Assembly (NCBI GenBank): GCA_934481445.1
Contig: CAKSPC010000012.1
Location: 1 to 54,448, forward strand
Direction: 5' to 3'
DNA length: 54,448 nucleotides
From: an uncultured Oscillospiraceae bacterium
Lineage (GTDB): Bacteria; Bacillota; Clostridia; Oscillospirales; Ruminococcaceae
The notes beneath the pieces are model-generated. The model had not been told where the DNA came from. It did not search any database and saw nothing but the letters and a program-made list of their open reading frames with translations. Position numbers and translations under genes: made by a program. This document shows, piece by piece, positions 41,711-50,356 of this stretch (the first letter of the stretch is position 1; each line of letters starts with the position of its first letter).

Positions 41711-42971
41711 CGTCGTCGAAACCGTCTGCCGCTGGAACCCGTGCTTCCGCGAGGTCAACGAGTTCCGCGGGAGATACCGCATTCTCAAAGGCTCTGCGGG
41801 CTCGGGGAAGTCTACGGATATCGCGCAGGATTACATCAAGAAGCTGTCCGACGAGCGCTACCGCGGGGCGAACCTGCTAGTTGTTCGCAAGGTCGATGAA
41901 ACCAACCGCGACAGCACCTTCGCGGAGCTTCAGGCGGCGATATTCCGTATGTTCGGGGAGCATTACGACAAGGTGTGGACGATATGCCGCTCGCCGCTTT
42001 CGATGGAGTGCAGGCTGACGGGCGGGCGCATAATCTTTCGCGGCATGAAGGACGACGGCCAGCGCGAAAAGGTCAAGTCCATCACATTCCGCACGGGCAA
42101 GCTGACGTGGATCTGGTGCGAGGAAGCCACCGAGCTTTCCGCAGCCGACGTCGATATTCTCGACGACCGCCTGCGCGGCGAGCTGCCGAACCCGAACCTG
42201 TTCTATCAGATCACCATGACGTTCAACCCGATCTCCTCCACGCACTGGATAAAGGCGCGGTACTTCGACCGCAGCGACCCCGAGGTGCTCGCGCACCACT
42301 CGACCTATCTCGGCAACCGCTTTATCGACGACGGGTACCGCCGCCGCATGGAGCGCCGCAAAATCGAGGACCCCGAGGGATACCGCATTTACGGCGAGGG
42401 GGAATGGGGCGAGGTCGGCGGGCTTATCCTCACGAACATTGACATCGGCGATTTCAATACCGACTTTGATGTTCGCTATCTCGGGCAGGATTTCGGCTTT
42501 AACCACGCAAATGCCATACTCGACGTCGGCTGGCGCGATGGAGAACTTTATATCATGCGGGAGATATACGTCCACGAAATGGATACCACCGAGATAATCG
42601 CCCTTGCGGAGCGGGAAAAAATTCCGAAAAACATAGAGATGTTCTGCGACAGCGCCGAGCCCGACCGTATCAGGACATGGCGCAAAGCGGGATTTCGCGC
42701 GTTTCCCGTGAAGAAAGGTGCGGGGAGCGTCAAGGCGCAGATAGATTTTTTGAAGAGCGTGAAAATACACATCGCGCCCTGCTGCGTGAACACCATCAAG
42801 GAGATAACGCAGTGGAAATGGAAGCGCGACAGGCAGACGGGCGCTTATCTTGACGAGCCCGTAGATTTCTTCGACGACGCGATGGCGGCGCTGCGATATT
42901 CGGTAGAACGCCTGCGCAGCGGCACGAAACAAGCGAAAATCCTCAACAGAAAGGAGTTGGGCATTTACTGA
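41703..42971 (+). CDS. terL: Phage terminase large subunit, PBSX type
   Basis: 422 residues. The ATPase has KGSAGSGKSTD (residues 29-39), LLVVRKVDETNRDSTF, and the Walker B stretch LTWIWCEEATELSAAD; TMTFNPISSTHWIK is the coupling motif. The nuclease domain includes GQDFGFNHANAIL, FCDSAEPDRI and a C-terminal DFFDDAMAALRY with the acidic residues of the RNase H fold. Start is GTG 41703. It packages DNA into the prohead through the portal. Confidence 0.95.
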   Translation: MSNVVETVCRWNPCFREVNEFRGRYRILKGSAGSGKSTDIAQDYIKKLSDERYRGANLLVVRKVDETNRDSTFAELQAAIFRMFGEHYDKVWTICRSPLSMECRLTGGRIIFRGMKDDGQREKVKSITFRTGKLTWIWCEEATELSAADVDILDDRLRGELPNPNLFYQITMTFNPISSTHWIKARYFDRSDPEVLAHHSTYLGNRFIDDGYRRRMERRKIEDPEGYRIYGEGEWGEVGGLILTNIDIGDFNTDFDVRYLGQDFGFNHANAILDVGWRDGELYIMREIYVHEMDTTEIIALAEREKIPKNIEMFCDSAEPDRIRTWRKAGFRAFPVKKGAGSVKAQIDFLKSVKIHIAPCCVNTIKEITQWKWKRDRQTGAYLDEPVDFFDDAMAALRYSVERLRSGTKQAKILNRKELGIY

Positions 42972-44302
42972 TGATAAATCCCTTTACCATAGCGGCGGGC
43001 ACTCAGATAACACAGGAGACAGCCTGCAAATTCATCAGGGAGCACGAACAGCGCACGCGCTCAAGATACGATATCCTCGAGAAATACTACGACGGACAGC
43101 ACCCGATACTCGACCGCGACAAGCGCAAGGTGCTCGCGAACAACAAGCTTGTGTGCAACCACGCAAAATACATCTCGGATACCGCCGTAGGCTACTTCGC
43201 GGGCAACCCGATAAAGTATTCGGGGAAGGACATTGAGCCGCTTTCGGAGCTGCTGAGAGCCGCCGACAGCGACACGCAGGATATCGACCTTGCGCTTAAA
43301 GCGAGCATATTCGGCGTGTGCTATGAGTTTATCTACACCGACGAGGACGGGCGTCCGCGGCTTTATTCCCCCGACCCGCGGCAGGCGTTCGTTATTTACG
43401 ACGATACCGTTCGGCAGCGCCCCGTCGCGGGAGTGTATTATTACAAGCTGCACGACAGCGTTACAAACCGAGATGTCGGTTATTCCGTGTACCTCTGTAC
43501 CAAGAGCATGATAACGCACTTCGTCACCGACACCGGATTTACACCTAAGTTGCCGGACGAAAACCGCCCCCACGGCATGAACGGCGTGCCGCTCATTGAG
43601 ATATACAACAACAGCACCTGCTCGAGCGATTTCGAGCCTGTCCTGTCGCTCATCGACGCATACAACGTCCTGCAGAGCGACCGCGTGAACGACAAGGAGC
43701 AGTTTGTGGAAGCGATACTGCTGATAAAGGGCTCGGTGCTCGGGGACACCAACGACGAGAAATCCGAAAATTACAAGGCGCTGCGCGAAAACGGGCTGAT
43801 GGAGATTGACGAGAACGGTTCTGCCGAATGGCTGACGCGCCAGTTCGACGAGAACAGCGTGGAAGTGCTCCGCAAGTCGCTGGAGCAGGATATACATAAG
43901 TTCGCGAACGTACCCTGCATGAGCGACGAGAGCTTCGGCAGGAACGCTTCCGGCGTTGCGATGAGGTACAAGCTGCTCGGCTTCGAGCAGATAACGAAGA
44001 TCAAGGAGCGCTATTTCCGCGAGGGGATAAAGGAGCGCCTGAAGCTGCTGTGCAGCTGGCTGGCTTTTACGGAGCGGGCGCATATCGACCCGCAGGATAT
44101 CTCGATACAGTTCACCCGGGCGCTGCCTGTCAACGAAGCGGAGCAGGCGCAGCTTGTGTCGGAGCTCCGCGACGTCGTGCCGCTAGAAATCCTGCTCGGT
44201 CAGCTGCCTTTTGTGGACGACCCCGAAGCGGCCGCCGCAGAGGTTCGCGCGCAGCAGAACGCATTCCCGAATGTTCCGCCCGAATTAAGCGATGACGAGT
44301 AA
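42971..44302 (+). CDS. Phage portal protein, SPP1 gp6-like
   Basis: 443 residues. The SPP1-type portal pattern includes REHEQRTRSRYDILEKYYDGQHPIL, NNKLVCNHAKYISDTAVGYFAGNPIKY, NDKEQFVEAILLIKG, and ALRENGLMEIDENGSAEWLTRQFDENSVEVLRKSLEQDIHKFANVPCMSDESFGRNASGVAMRYKLLG. It forms the ring through which DNA enters and leaves the head. It overlaps terL by one base and the MuF gene by 11. Confidence 0.95.
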   Translation: MINPFTIAAGTQITQETACKFIREHEQRTRSRYDILEKYYDGQHPILDRDKRKVLANNKLVCNHAKYISDTAVGYFAGNPIKYSGKDIEPLSELLRAADSDTQDIDLALKASIFGVCYEFIYTDEDGRPRLYSPDPRQAFVIYDDTVRQRPVAGVYYYKLHDSVTNRDVGYSVYLCTKSMITHFVTDTGFTPKLPDENRPHGMNGVPLIEIYNNSTCSSDFEPVLSLIDAYNVLQSDRVNDKEQFVEAILLIKGSVLGDTNDEKSENYKALRENGLMEIDENGSAEWLTRQFDENSVEVLRKSLEQDIHKFANVPCMSDESFGRNASGVAMRYKLLGFEQITKIKERYFREGIKERLKLLCSWLAFTERAHIDPQDISIQFTRALPVNEAEQAQLVSELRDVVPLEILLGQLPFVDDPEAAAAEVRAQQNAFPNVPPELSDDE

Positions 44303-45968
44303 GAAATACTGGGCGAACCGCGCTGCGCAGGATATGTACGACCGTATGGGCACCGCCGAGGATACCGCCGCCGAAATGAACGCGGCGATAAAGCAGACCT
44401 CCGCGTATCTTGAAAAAGAGGTAAAGGCGGTCATGCGCGGAATGCAGTCCTTTGGTATCTCCGAAGCGGAAGCGAAAAAGATACTGAACGCCGCGGGCAA
44501 GGGCACAGCATTGCAGAACCTGCGCGCCGCTGCGAACCGCGTTTCCGACCCCGCAAAGCGTGAAGCCCTGCTGAACGCCATAGACAGCGCGGGAGCTTAC
44601 CGCTACCGCATTACTCGGATAGAGGAGCTGAACAAGAACATCAACCGCCAGTGCCGCGAGCTGTACAAGACCGAGAACCGGCACGTCACGTCGGCGCTGC
44701 GGAACGTCGCGGAGGAAAGCTATTACCGCGAGATTTTCAGCATTCAGAAAGGCACGGGGCTGGGGTTCGGCTTCTCAAATTTTTCGCAGCGGGACGTCGA
44801 CCGCATTCTGCGCTCGAACTGGAGCGGGGGTAACTATTCGCAGCGCATCTGGAAGGATGTAAACGGCATGACCGCGCGGCTCAAACGCGAACTGCTTGTG
44901 AGTATGCTGTCGGGACGTTCGGGCGAGAAAACGGCGCGGATATTCCGGGAACAATTCGGCGTGAACGCGTTCTGCGCGCGGCGTATCGTCCGCACCGAAA
45001 GCGCCTATGTCGCGAACGCGGCGCAGGCGAAGGCGTATGACGAAGCGGGGATAGAGCGTTATCGCTTTGTGGCTACCCTCGACAGCCGCACCTGCGAGTG
45101 CTGTGCGGCTCTCGACGGCAAGGTGTTTGAGCTTGCAAAAGCGAAGCCCGGCACGAACTACCCGCCCATGCACCCGTTCTGCCGTTCGACTACCATAGCG
45201 GATTTCGGGGACGAGGAGCTGGAGGGGTTGGAGCGCCGGGCTAAGGATAAGGACGGGAATACGGTCAAGGTTCCGGCGGGTATGACCTATGATCAGTGGA
45301 AAGAGAAATATGTTGACCCTCCAAATAGTGACCCGGCACCAACAATCCCAATAGCAGGTATTAATTGTCGGGTAGAGGAAAAGAAATACTGCTTTGGATA
45401 TAATACGTCGGTACAATCCGACGCGGTTGTTTATACTACTCCTGATGGGGTGAGTTTCATTTTCCCCAAGAATTACGATTCGGCTCATCAAACCATGACG
45501 CCCGAGCAGGCGATAAGCTGTTGGCAAAAAGTGCCCGAAGAAGTCAAGAAGAAAGCGCAGAAAAACATTGAATTCGTTGATTATTACAACCCTGACGACA
45601 GCTATTGGAAGAGAGTGTACAAAAACTTTACGCATTCATATGCCACAGGCGGAGATAAAATCACATTCTACCGATATGATCGCCCTCATGATCCTGACTA
45701 TGTTGTGCGAACATACTGCCACGAAGCTGGGCATTATATCGACACCAATCTGTCAGCAAGCGGCGGACGTTTCAGCGAAGAAAAAGAATGGCAGAAAGCT
45801 ATTGCCGAGGACAAGAAATTGTCCGGCAGTAAATCACCGACAGCATATGGCGAAAATTCCCCGGCAGAAGATTTTGCGGAGAGTATTGCAGAATATGCGC
45901 AAAATGCAAAAGAATTCTCGAAAAAATTTCCCAACAGGGCTTCCATTTTGAAAAATAAAGTGCTATAA
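44292..45968 (+). CDS. MuF/SPP1 gp7 minor head protein with C-terminal metalloprotease-like domain
   Basis: 558 residues. Residues 1-310 are the MuF minor head protein, with ARRIVRTESAYVANAAQAKAYDEAGIERYRFVATLDSRTCECCAALDGKVF and YPPMHPFCRSTT. A linker (KDGNTVKVPAGMTYDQWKEKYV, then PNSDPAPTIPI) leads to about 200 further residues. These contain CHEAGHYIDTNL (HExxH at 477-481) and, about 45 residues later, SPAEDFAESIAEY with acidic residues that could be the third zinc ligand. The DNA of this extra part (from about 45330) is clearly more AT-rich than the rest. MuF proteins with variable C-terminal toxins are known in temperate Firmicute phages; this has that layout. Toxicity is inference. Confidence 0.88.
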   Translation: MTSKKYWANRAAQDMYDRMGTAEDTAAEMNAAIKQTSAYLEKEVKAVMRGMQSFGISEAEAKKILNAAGKGTALQNLRAAANRVSDPAKREALLNAIDSAGAYRYRITRIEELNKNINRQCRELYKTENRHVTSALRNVAEESYYREIFSIQKGTGLGFGFSNFSQRDVDRILRSNWSGGNYSQRIWKDVNGMTARLKRELLVSMLSGRSGEKTARIFREQFGVNAFCARRIVRTESAYVANAAQAKAYDEAGIERYRFVATLDSRTCECCAALDGKVFELAKAKPGTNYPPMHPFCRSTTIADFGDEELEGLERRAKDKDGNTVKVPAGMTYDQWKEKYVDPPNSDPAPTIPIAGINCRVEEKKYCFGYNTSVQSDAVVYTTPDGVSFIFPKNYDSAHQTMTPEQAISCWQKVPEEVKKKAQKNIEFVDYYNPDDSYWKRVYKNFTHSYATGGDKITFYRYDRPHDPDYVVRTYCHEAGHYIDTNLSASGGRFSEEKEWQKAIAEDKKLSGSKSPTAYGENSPAEDFAESIAEYAQNAKEFSKKFPNRASILKNKVL

Positions 45969-45989
45969 TATGGTTGAGAGGTGATTTGT

Positions 45990-46160
45990 ATGGCATTCGA
46001 AAGAATCAACGAAAAGACCCCCAATGGCGGTGACTATTCAGAAATACATTTTCTGGACGATAAAAACAACGAAGTTGAGGAGAAAAATGCGACGCATTGC
46101 GTTATCCGCGAGTGTATGAATGACGGCTCCGTTATAAAAGAAACATGGGCTAAGCCTTAA
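45990..46160 (+). CDS. Small protein after MuF, possible cognate immunity or regulatory partner
   Basis: 56 residues beginning MAFERINEKTPNGGDYSEIH, acidic, predicted mixed beta (EIHFLDDKNNEVEE..THCVIRECMNDGSVIKETW). ATG 45990 follows GAGAGGTGATTTGT. It is too short for usual size cutoffs. It shares the low GC of the MuF C-terminal domain, follows it by 21 bases, and a terminator follows it; both therefore look like one acquired unit. No family recognised. Confidence 0.6.
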   Translation: MAFERINEKTPNGGDYSEIHFLDDKNNEVEEKNATHCVIRECMNDGSVIKETWAKP

Positions 46161-46168
46161 ATAAACTA

Positions 46169-46196
46169 AGCACCCTGCAAAAACAGGGTGCTTTTC
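46169..46196 (+). terminator. Terminator after the MuF cassette
   Basis: AGCACCCTG (46169-46177) pairs with CAGGGTGCT (46184-46192), followed by TTTTCC. A second short hairpin AGCGC/GCGCT with GTTTTT lies at 46211-46235. Confidence 0.8.
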
Positions 46197-46256
46197 CATT
46201 CCAATAACCAAGCGCTCCGATGGGGCGCTGTTTTTATGCCCGAAAGGATGAATAAA

Positions 46257-46451
46257 ATGGACACCATAAAAGCAACACCTAAAGCCCCGCCGAAGCTTAC
46301 ATACGACGGCGAGCACCTTTTCTACAACGGAATGGATATCTCGGAGCGCTGCACCGATATGACAGCAGTTATCACCGGAACCGGCACAAAGGTTACGCTC
46401 GTATTCGAGAATATCGACGTTGACATGAAAAAGGCTTTCAAGTTCAGATAA
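46257..46451 (+). CDS. Small phage structural-region protein, unknown
   Basis: 64 residues: MDTIKATPKAPPKLTYDGEH then LFYNGMDISERCTDMTAVITGTGTKVTLVFENIDVD, mainly beta. I chose ATG 46257 because GAAAGGATGAATAAA precedes it; in-frame ATGs at 46236 and 46248 lack spacing. No family recognised. A hairpin with a T-run follows. Confidence 0.65.
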   Translation: MDTIKATPKAPPKLTYDGEHLFYNGMDISERCTDMTAVITGTGTKVTLVFENIDVDMKKAFKFR

Positions 46452-46454
46452 TTC

Positions 46455-46486
46455 AGCGCTATGCGATAAGCACGGCGCTTTTTTAT
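46455..46486 (+). terminator. Hairpin with T-run before the scaffold gene
   Basis: AGCGC (46455-46459) pairs with GCGCT (46475-46479), with TTTTTT after it. The stem is short, so termination may be partial. Confidence 0.55.
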
Positions 46487-46563
46487 TGTCCGAAACACGC
46501 TGACGACGTAAAAAGCCCGCGCGGAACACAGTCATACGGACGTAAAACGGAAAGGAAATCACA

Positions 46564-47127
46564 ATGGACGAACAGACAACATCACAGGCCACACAGGACG
46601 CGCAGGAAGCCGCTCCCGCAGCAACGGAGGGTAACGACACCCCCGCGCAGGAGAACGCCGCCCAGAACGCCGCGCAGGGCGCTGAAAAGACATTTACGCA
46701 GACAGAGCTGAACAAGATCATCGCTGACCGTCTGAAATCCGAGCAGAAGCGCTGGGAGAAGAAAGCGGCGGACGAAAAGGCGGAGGCCGAGCGCGTAGCC
46801 GCAATGACCGCCGAGGAAAAGGCGGCGCACGAGCGCGAGCAGCGGGAGCAGGCGCTTTCGCAGCGCGAGGCGGAGCTTACACGGCGCGAACGCACCGCCC
46901 TTGCAAAGGAGTATCTCGCGGAAAAGAACGTTCCCGCCGCTCTGGTGGGGGCTGTGGACATCTCCGACCCGGACGGCATTGAAGCAAGCGCGGCGGCGGT
47001 CGCAAAGGCTTTCGCGGAGGCAGTCAGCGCGGAGGTGGCAAAGAAACTTGCGGGCACGGCTCCGAAAAAGAACCCGCCCGCGGCAAACGACCCGTTCCTT
47101 GAGGGACTGGGAATAAACAGGAGGTAA
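46564..47127 (+). CDS. Phage scaffolding protein, DUF4355-like
   Basis: 187 residues, highly charged and helical. An acidic Ala/Gln-rich start, FTQTELNKIIADRLKSEQKRWEKKAADEKAEAERVAAMTAEEKAAHEREQREQALSQREAELTRRE, and a conserved tail (NPFLEGLG-like, here NDPFLEGLGINRR). It guides prohead assembly and is then released. It lies six bases before the capsid gene. ATG 46564 follows GGAAAGGAAATCACA. Confidence 0.9.
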   Translation: MDEQTTSQATQDAQEAAPAATEGNDTPAQENAAQNAAQGAEKTFTQTELNKIIADRLKSEQKRWEKKAADEKAEAERVAAMTAEEKAAHEREQREQALSQREAELTRRERTALAKEYLAEKNVPAALVGAVDISDPDGIEASAAAVAKAFAEAVSAEVAKKLAGTAPKKNPPAANDPFLEGLGINRR

Positions 47128-47133
47128 TTAATT

Positions 47134-48219
47134 ATGGCAATCAATCTTGCAGAAAAGTATTCGGGAAGCGTTGACGAGGTGTTCCGCGCGGGTTCGCTTA
47201 CAACGGCGATGGCGGGCGGAAAGTATGATTTCGTCGGCGCGCGCACCGTAAAGGTGTACAGCATGGGCACCGCAAAGATGAACGACTATGACCCCAACGG
47301 CACAAACCGCTATGGCACGCCCGAGGAGCTTCAGGACACGACCGAGGAGCTGACCCTCTCGCAGAAGCGCTCGTTCACGTTCACCATCGACGCGACAAAC
47401 GCCGCGGACAGCCCCGCAGGCGTGCGCGACGCGGCGCAGGCGCTCCGCAGACAGCTTGACAAGGTGGTTATCCCCGAGATAGATACATACCGCCTCAAGG
47501 TCGCGGCGGACAGGGCGGGCACCCGCAGTATAAGCGCAACGAGCGCGGCGACGGCGTACAGCGATTTTCTCAAGGTGAACGGCGCGCTGTCCGACGCGGA
47601 GGTTCCCGCAGAGGGCAGGATAGCCTATGTATCCAACGCATTCGCGAACGCCATCAAGAAGTGCGACGGCTACACCAAGGCGACCGAGATCGCGCAGAAT
47701 ATGCTCATCAACGGTCAGATAGGCGACGTCGACGGCGTGAAGATCGTCCTCGTTCCCAAGAACAGAATGCCCGCCGGCGCGTCGTTCATCATCGTTCATT
47801 CCGAAACAGAGAACTCCCCCGAGAAACTCGCGGAATACAAGATACACGATAATCCTCCCGGTATCGCGGGACATCTTGTGGAGGGGCTTATCTACTACGA
47901 CGCGTTCGTCACCGAAAACAAGCGTGCTTCTGCGGGCGTGCATTTCGGCGCGATGGGTACTGTCGACCTCGCTATGAAGGCTGACGCAACAGGCAAGGGT
48001 AAACTTGTCATCGCAAGAAATGCGGCGGGCAGGCTTATGTACAAGACCGACAGCTCCGTCGCCGTTCCCGATTTCGGCAAGGCCGCGACGGGCTACACGG
48101 AGGTCCCCGCGGACGGAATTATTTCCGCGGCGGCGGGCAACAAGGTCGCTGTCGTATCTGTCGTTGACGGCAAGGTCGTGGCGGCTTCCGCCGTTATTGC
48201 CGCGGCAGTCGGCGCATGA
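47134..48219 (+). CDS. Phage major capsid protein
   Basis: 361 residues: AINLAEKYSGSVDEVFRAGSLTTAMAGGKYDFVGARTVKVYSMGTAKMNDYD is the characteristic start of capsid proteins in Firmicute siphoviruses, with LSQKRSFTFTIDATNAADSP next. Residues about 290-361 (ATGKGKLVIARNAAGRLMYKTD onward) look like an added beta domain. Fold is presumably HK97. GGAGGTAATTAATT precedes ATG 47134. The next gene starts four bases before its stop. Confidence 0.92.
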   Translation: MAINLAEKYSGSVDEVFRAGSLTTAMAGGKYDFVGARTVKVYSMGTAKMNDYDPNGTNRYGTPEELQDTTEELTLSQKRSFTFTIDATNAADSPAGVRDAAQALRRQLDKVVIPEIDTYRLKVAADRAGTRSISATSAATAYSDFLKVNGALSDAEVPAEGRIAYVSNAFANAIKKCDGYTKATEIAQNMLINGQIGDVDGVKIVLVPKNRMPAGASFIIVHSETENSPEKLAEYKIHDNPPGIAGHLVEGLIYYDAFVTENKRASAGVHFGAMGTVDLAMKADATGKGKLVIARNAAGRLMYKTDSSVAVPDFGKAATGYTEVPADGIISAAAGNKVAVVSVVDGKVVAASAVIAAAVGA

Positions 48220-48542
48220 GCCCGCTTGAGCGCTTCAAGCTCCTCGTCGGGATAACGGACAATTCGCAGGACGGGCTTATTTCCGCCCTGCTGTCCGACG
48301 CCGCCGACGCGGTGTGCGACTACATCGGGCGGGACGAGGTCCCCGAAAGGCTAGTATCCGTGCAGGTGCAGCTTGCGGTGATATCGTACAACAAGCGCGG
48401 CGCCGAGGGGGAGAGCTCCCGCAGCGAGGGCGGGATATCGCAGGGCTTCGACGGGCTCCCGCCCGAAATGCTCGCGCGGCTGAAAAACTATCCGAGAAAG
48501 GCGGGGGTGCTCTATACGACTGATACAAAGCAGAATGGCTGA
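48216..48542 (+). CDS. Head-tail connector (adaptor) protein
   Basis: 108 residues. SPLERFKLLVGITDNSQDGLISALLSDAADAVCDYIGRDEVPERL matches the gp6/gp15-like connector family that binds below the portal. It overlaps the capsid stop (ATGA) and the next gene by eight bases. Confidence 0.87.
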   Translation: MSPLERFKLLVGITDNSQDGLISALLSDAADAVCDYIGRDEVPERLVSVQVQLAVISYNKRGAEGESSRSEGGISQGFDGLPPEMLARLKNYPRKAGVLYTTDTKQNG

Positions 48543-48822
48543 ACTGCCGATTTTCCGCCCGAGGGAGCAGAAAAGCGATTACATCGGCACCGAAACCGCG
48601 TGGGAGCCTGTCGGAACGCTCCGCGCGGAGGTGCAGCCGATAAGCGACAGCGCCACAGCGGAAATGTACGGCGTGAAGATAACGCGGTCGGTAACGCTGC
48701 TGTGCGAAAACGGCGCGGATATCCGCGAGCGCGACCGCATCGAATACAGCGGCGGAACGTATGAGATAAAGGGCGCAACGCGTTACGGGAACATCATAAA
48801 GGCGGTGGCGGAACTGATATGA
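48535..48822 (+). CDS. Head closure (stopper) protein
   Basis: 95 residues, beta-rich: GTLRAEVQPISDSATAEMYGVKITRSVTLLCENGADIRERDRIEYSGGTYEIKGATRYG is the pattern of SPP1 gp16-like stoppers, a barrel that closes the head after packaging. Position between adaptor and gp10-like tail protein agrees. Confidence 0.82.
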   Translation: MAELPIFRPREQKSDYIGTETAWEPVGTLRAEVQPISDSATAEMYGVKITRSVTLLCENGADIRERDRIEYSGGTYEIKGATRYGNIIKAVAELI

Positions 48823-49229
48823 ACACGCAGGAACTTATCGTGAAATTACAGAACAGCTGCAATCAGGCGGCGGTCGAACGCGCGCTGCTGCGGGCGGGCG
48901 AAAGAGTACGCTCCCGCGCGGTGCTGCTCTGCCCTGTGAACACGGGCGAACTCAGGAACAGCATAAAAGTCACGAAGACAGCGCCATGCAGGGTCGCGGT
49001 CGGAACGAACATGGAATACGCCGCGTATGTGGAGTTCGGCACGGGAACGCTCGGCGACAAAGCCGTCCCGCACACCTCGAAAGAGAAATGGAGCTGGCAG
49101 GACGAGCGGGGCAACTGGCACACCTCGCACGGAACGCCTGCGCAGCCTTTTCTCCGCCCCGCAGCGAACGAAAAGGAGATACGCGATACCGTTGCGGCAG
49201 AACTGAAAAAGGCGGTGGATAATGCTTGA
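48819..49229 (+). CDS. HK97 gp10-family tail completion protein
   Basis: 136 residues: RVRSRAVLLCPVNTGELRNSIKV, GTNMEYAAYVEFGTGTLG and GTPAQPFLRPAANE are the three family hallmarks. It joins the connector to the tail. Overlaps four bases upstream and eight downstream. Confidence 0.92.
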   Translation: MNTQELIVKLQNSCNQAAVERALLRAGERVRSRAVLLCPVNTGELRNSIKVTKTAPCRVAVGTNMEYAAYVEFGTGTLGDKAVPHTSKEKWSWQDERGNWHTSHGTPAQPFLRPAANEKEIRDTVAAELKKAVDNA

Positions 49230-49578
49230 CGTAAACCTTATGATCCCGCCGATGGTGGAGGATATCGTGGGGCTTGAGCCGCAGTTCCCCGAGAGAGTTC
49301 CGACGTTTCCGACAGGGATACTCACGCCGCTGGACGTCGGCTCGGGGGTTATCCTTTCGGGGGAGGAACGCTTCGCGGCGGTATCGTTCCAGATCGATAT
49401 TTACGATACCGACCCGCGCCGCTGCACGGAAACCGCGCTGAAAGTATCCTCGCGGCTTATCTCCCGCGGGTTTAAGCGCACGGGCGGCGCAGCGCTGAAA
49501 GAGGAGCGCCTGCAGCGGCGGACGCTCACTTTTTCGGCAATCATAGACGAACACACAGGACATATTTACAGGGGGTAA
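49222..49578 (+). CDS. Tail terminator protein
   Basis: 118 residues with an alpha-beta pattern (GVILSGEERFAAVSFQIDIYDTDPRRCTETALKVSSRLISRGFKRTGG, RRTLTFSAIIDEHTGHIYRG) typical of gp17/gpU-like tail terminators, which cap the tail tube. Identity is by pattern and position. Confidence 0.78.
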   Translation: MLDVNLMIPPMVEDIVGLEPQFPERVPTFPTGILTPLDVGSGVILSGEERFAAVSFQIDIYDTDPRRCTETALKVSSRLISRGFKRTGGAALKEERLQRRTLTFSAIIDEHTGHIYRG

Positions 49579-49580
49579 AC

Positions 49581-50015
49581 ATGGAATATTCTAATATCGA
49601 CACTCACCTTGATTTCTCGGCCGACAACGGCACGAACTACAAGGAGCTTTACGGGCTGTATAACTATCCCGACATGGGCGCTTCGCCCGAGAAAATCGAC
49701 GTCAGCAATATGCGCGACAAGATAAAGCGCGGCATAGCGGGCAGGCAGGATATCGGCGACCTCACCTTCGATTTTTACTATAACACGGAGAAAGCCGCGG
49801 ACGAGGGCACAGTTATCAAGAAGGCGTTTTCCGCGCTCATGGCAGAGGAGGACGCGCTCCTGAAGTGGAAGCTCTGCTATCCCGACGGGTCGTATTATTC
49901 GTGGGAGGGCAAGCCGACCGTGTTCATGAAAGGCGGCGGAGGCGACGACCCGATGAAGTTCACACTGTCGGTAACGCTTGAATCCGAGCTTGAATTTACG
50001 GAGGGTGCAACATGA
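49581..50015 (+). CDS. Phage tail tube (major tail) protein
   Basis: 144 residues: NIDTHLDFSADNGTNYKELYGLYNYPDMGASPEKIDVSNMRDKIKRGIAGRQDIGDLTFDFYYN and ALLKWKLCYPDGSYYSWEGKPTVFMKGGGGDDPMKFTLSVTLESE match the tail tube family. Unlike many, there is no extra Ig-like domain. It overlaps the chaperone gene by four bases. Confidence 0.87.
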   Translation: MEYSNIDTHLDFSADNGTNYKELYGLYNYPDMGASPEKIDVSNMRDKIKRGIAGRQDIGDLTFDFYYNTEKAADEGTVIKKAFSALMAEEDALLKWKLCYPDGSYYSWEGKPTVFMKGGGGDDPMKFTLSVTLESELEFTEGAT

Positions 50016-50356
50016 CGGGGGCAACGCTGAAAATATCCACGGACAAAAGTATCGAACTGCGCTACACCGCGCGCCGCGCCGCGAAGCTCGAGGAGGAGCT
50101 CGGCGACAGCCTGCTGCGGGGGCTTGGCAAAATAGACCGCGTGGGGGTGCTTGCAAAGTATATCGCCTGCGGCGCGGATATCTCCGTCGGCGAGGCGTAC
50201 GACGTCTACGACGAATATGTTGATAACGGCGGCACGATAAACGGCGCCGCCGACGTCATCGTAAAGGCGCTCGAGAACGGCGGGTACATCTCCCGCGCGG
50301 CGGTGGACGCCGCAAAAAAAGTAAAGGATCAGCTCCTGAGAGCGCAGGGGAGCTGA
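50012..50356 (+). CDS. Tail assembly chaperone, short form (gpG-like)
   Basis: 114 residues, helical: RYTARRAAKLEEELGDSLLRGLGKIDRVGVLAKYIACGADISVGEAYDVYDEYVDNGG. It lies between tail tube and tape measure genes, the invariable place of the gpG/gpGT pair. A slippery run near its end lets some ribosomes move to the -1 frame and make the longer form. The chaperone coats the tape measure protein during tail assembly and is not part of the virion. Confidence 0.88.
   Translation: MTGATLKISTDKSIELRYTARRAAKLEEELGDSLLRGLGKIDRVGVLAKYIACGADISVGEAYDVYDEYVDNGGTINGAADVIVKALENGGYISRAAVDAAKKVKDQLLRAQGS

Noticed and set aside
46454..46490. A tRNA or other RNA gene among the hairpins in the head region
   Set aside because: Only short stems with T-runs are present, with no cloverleaf.
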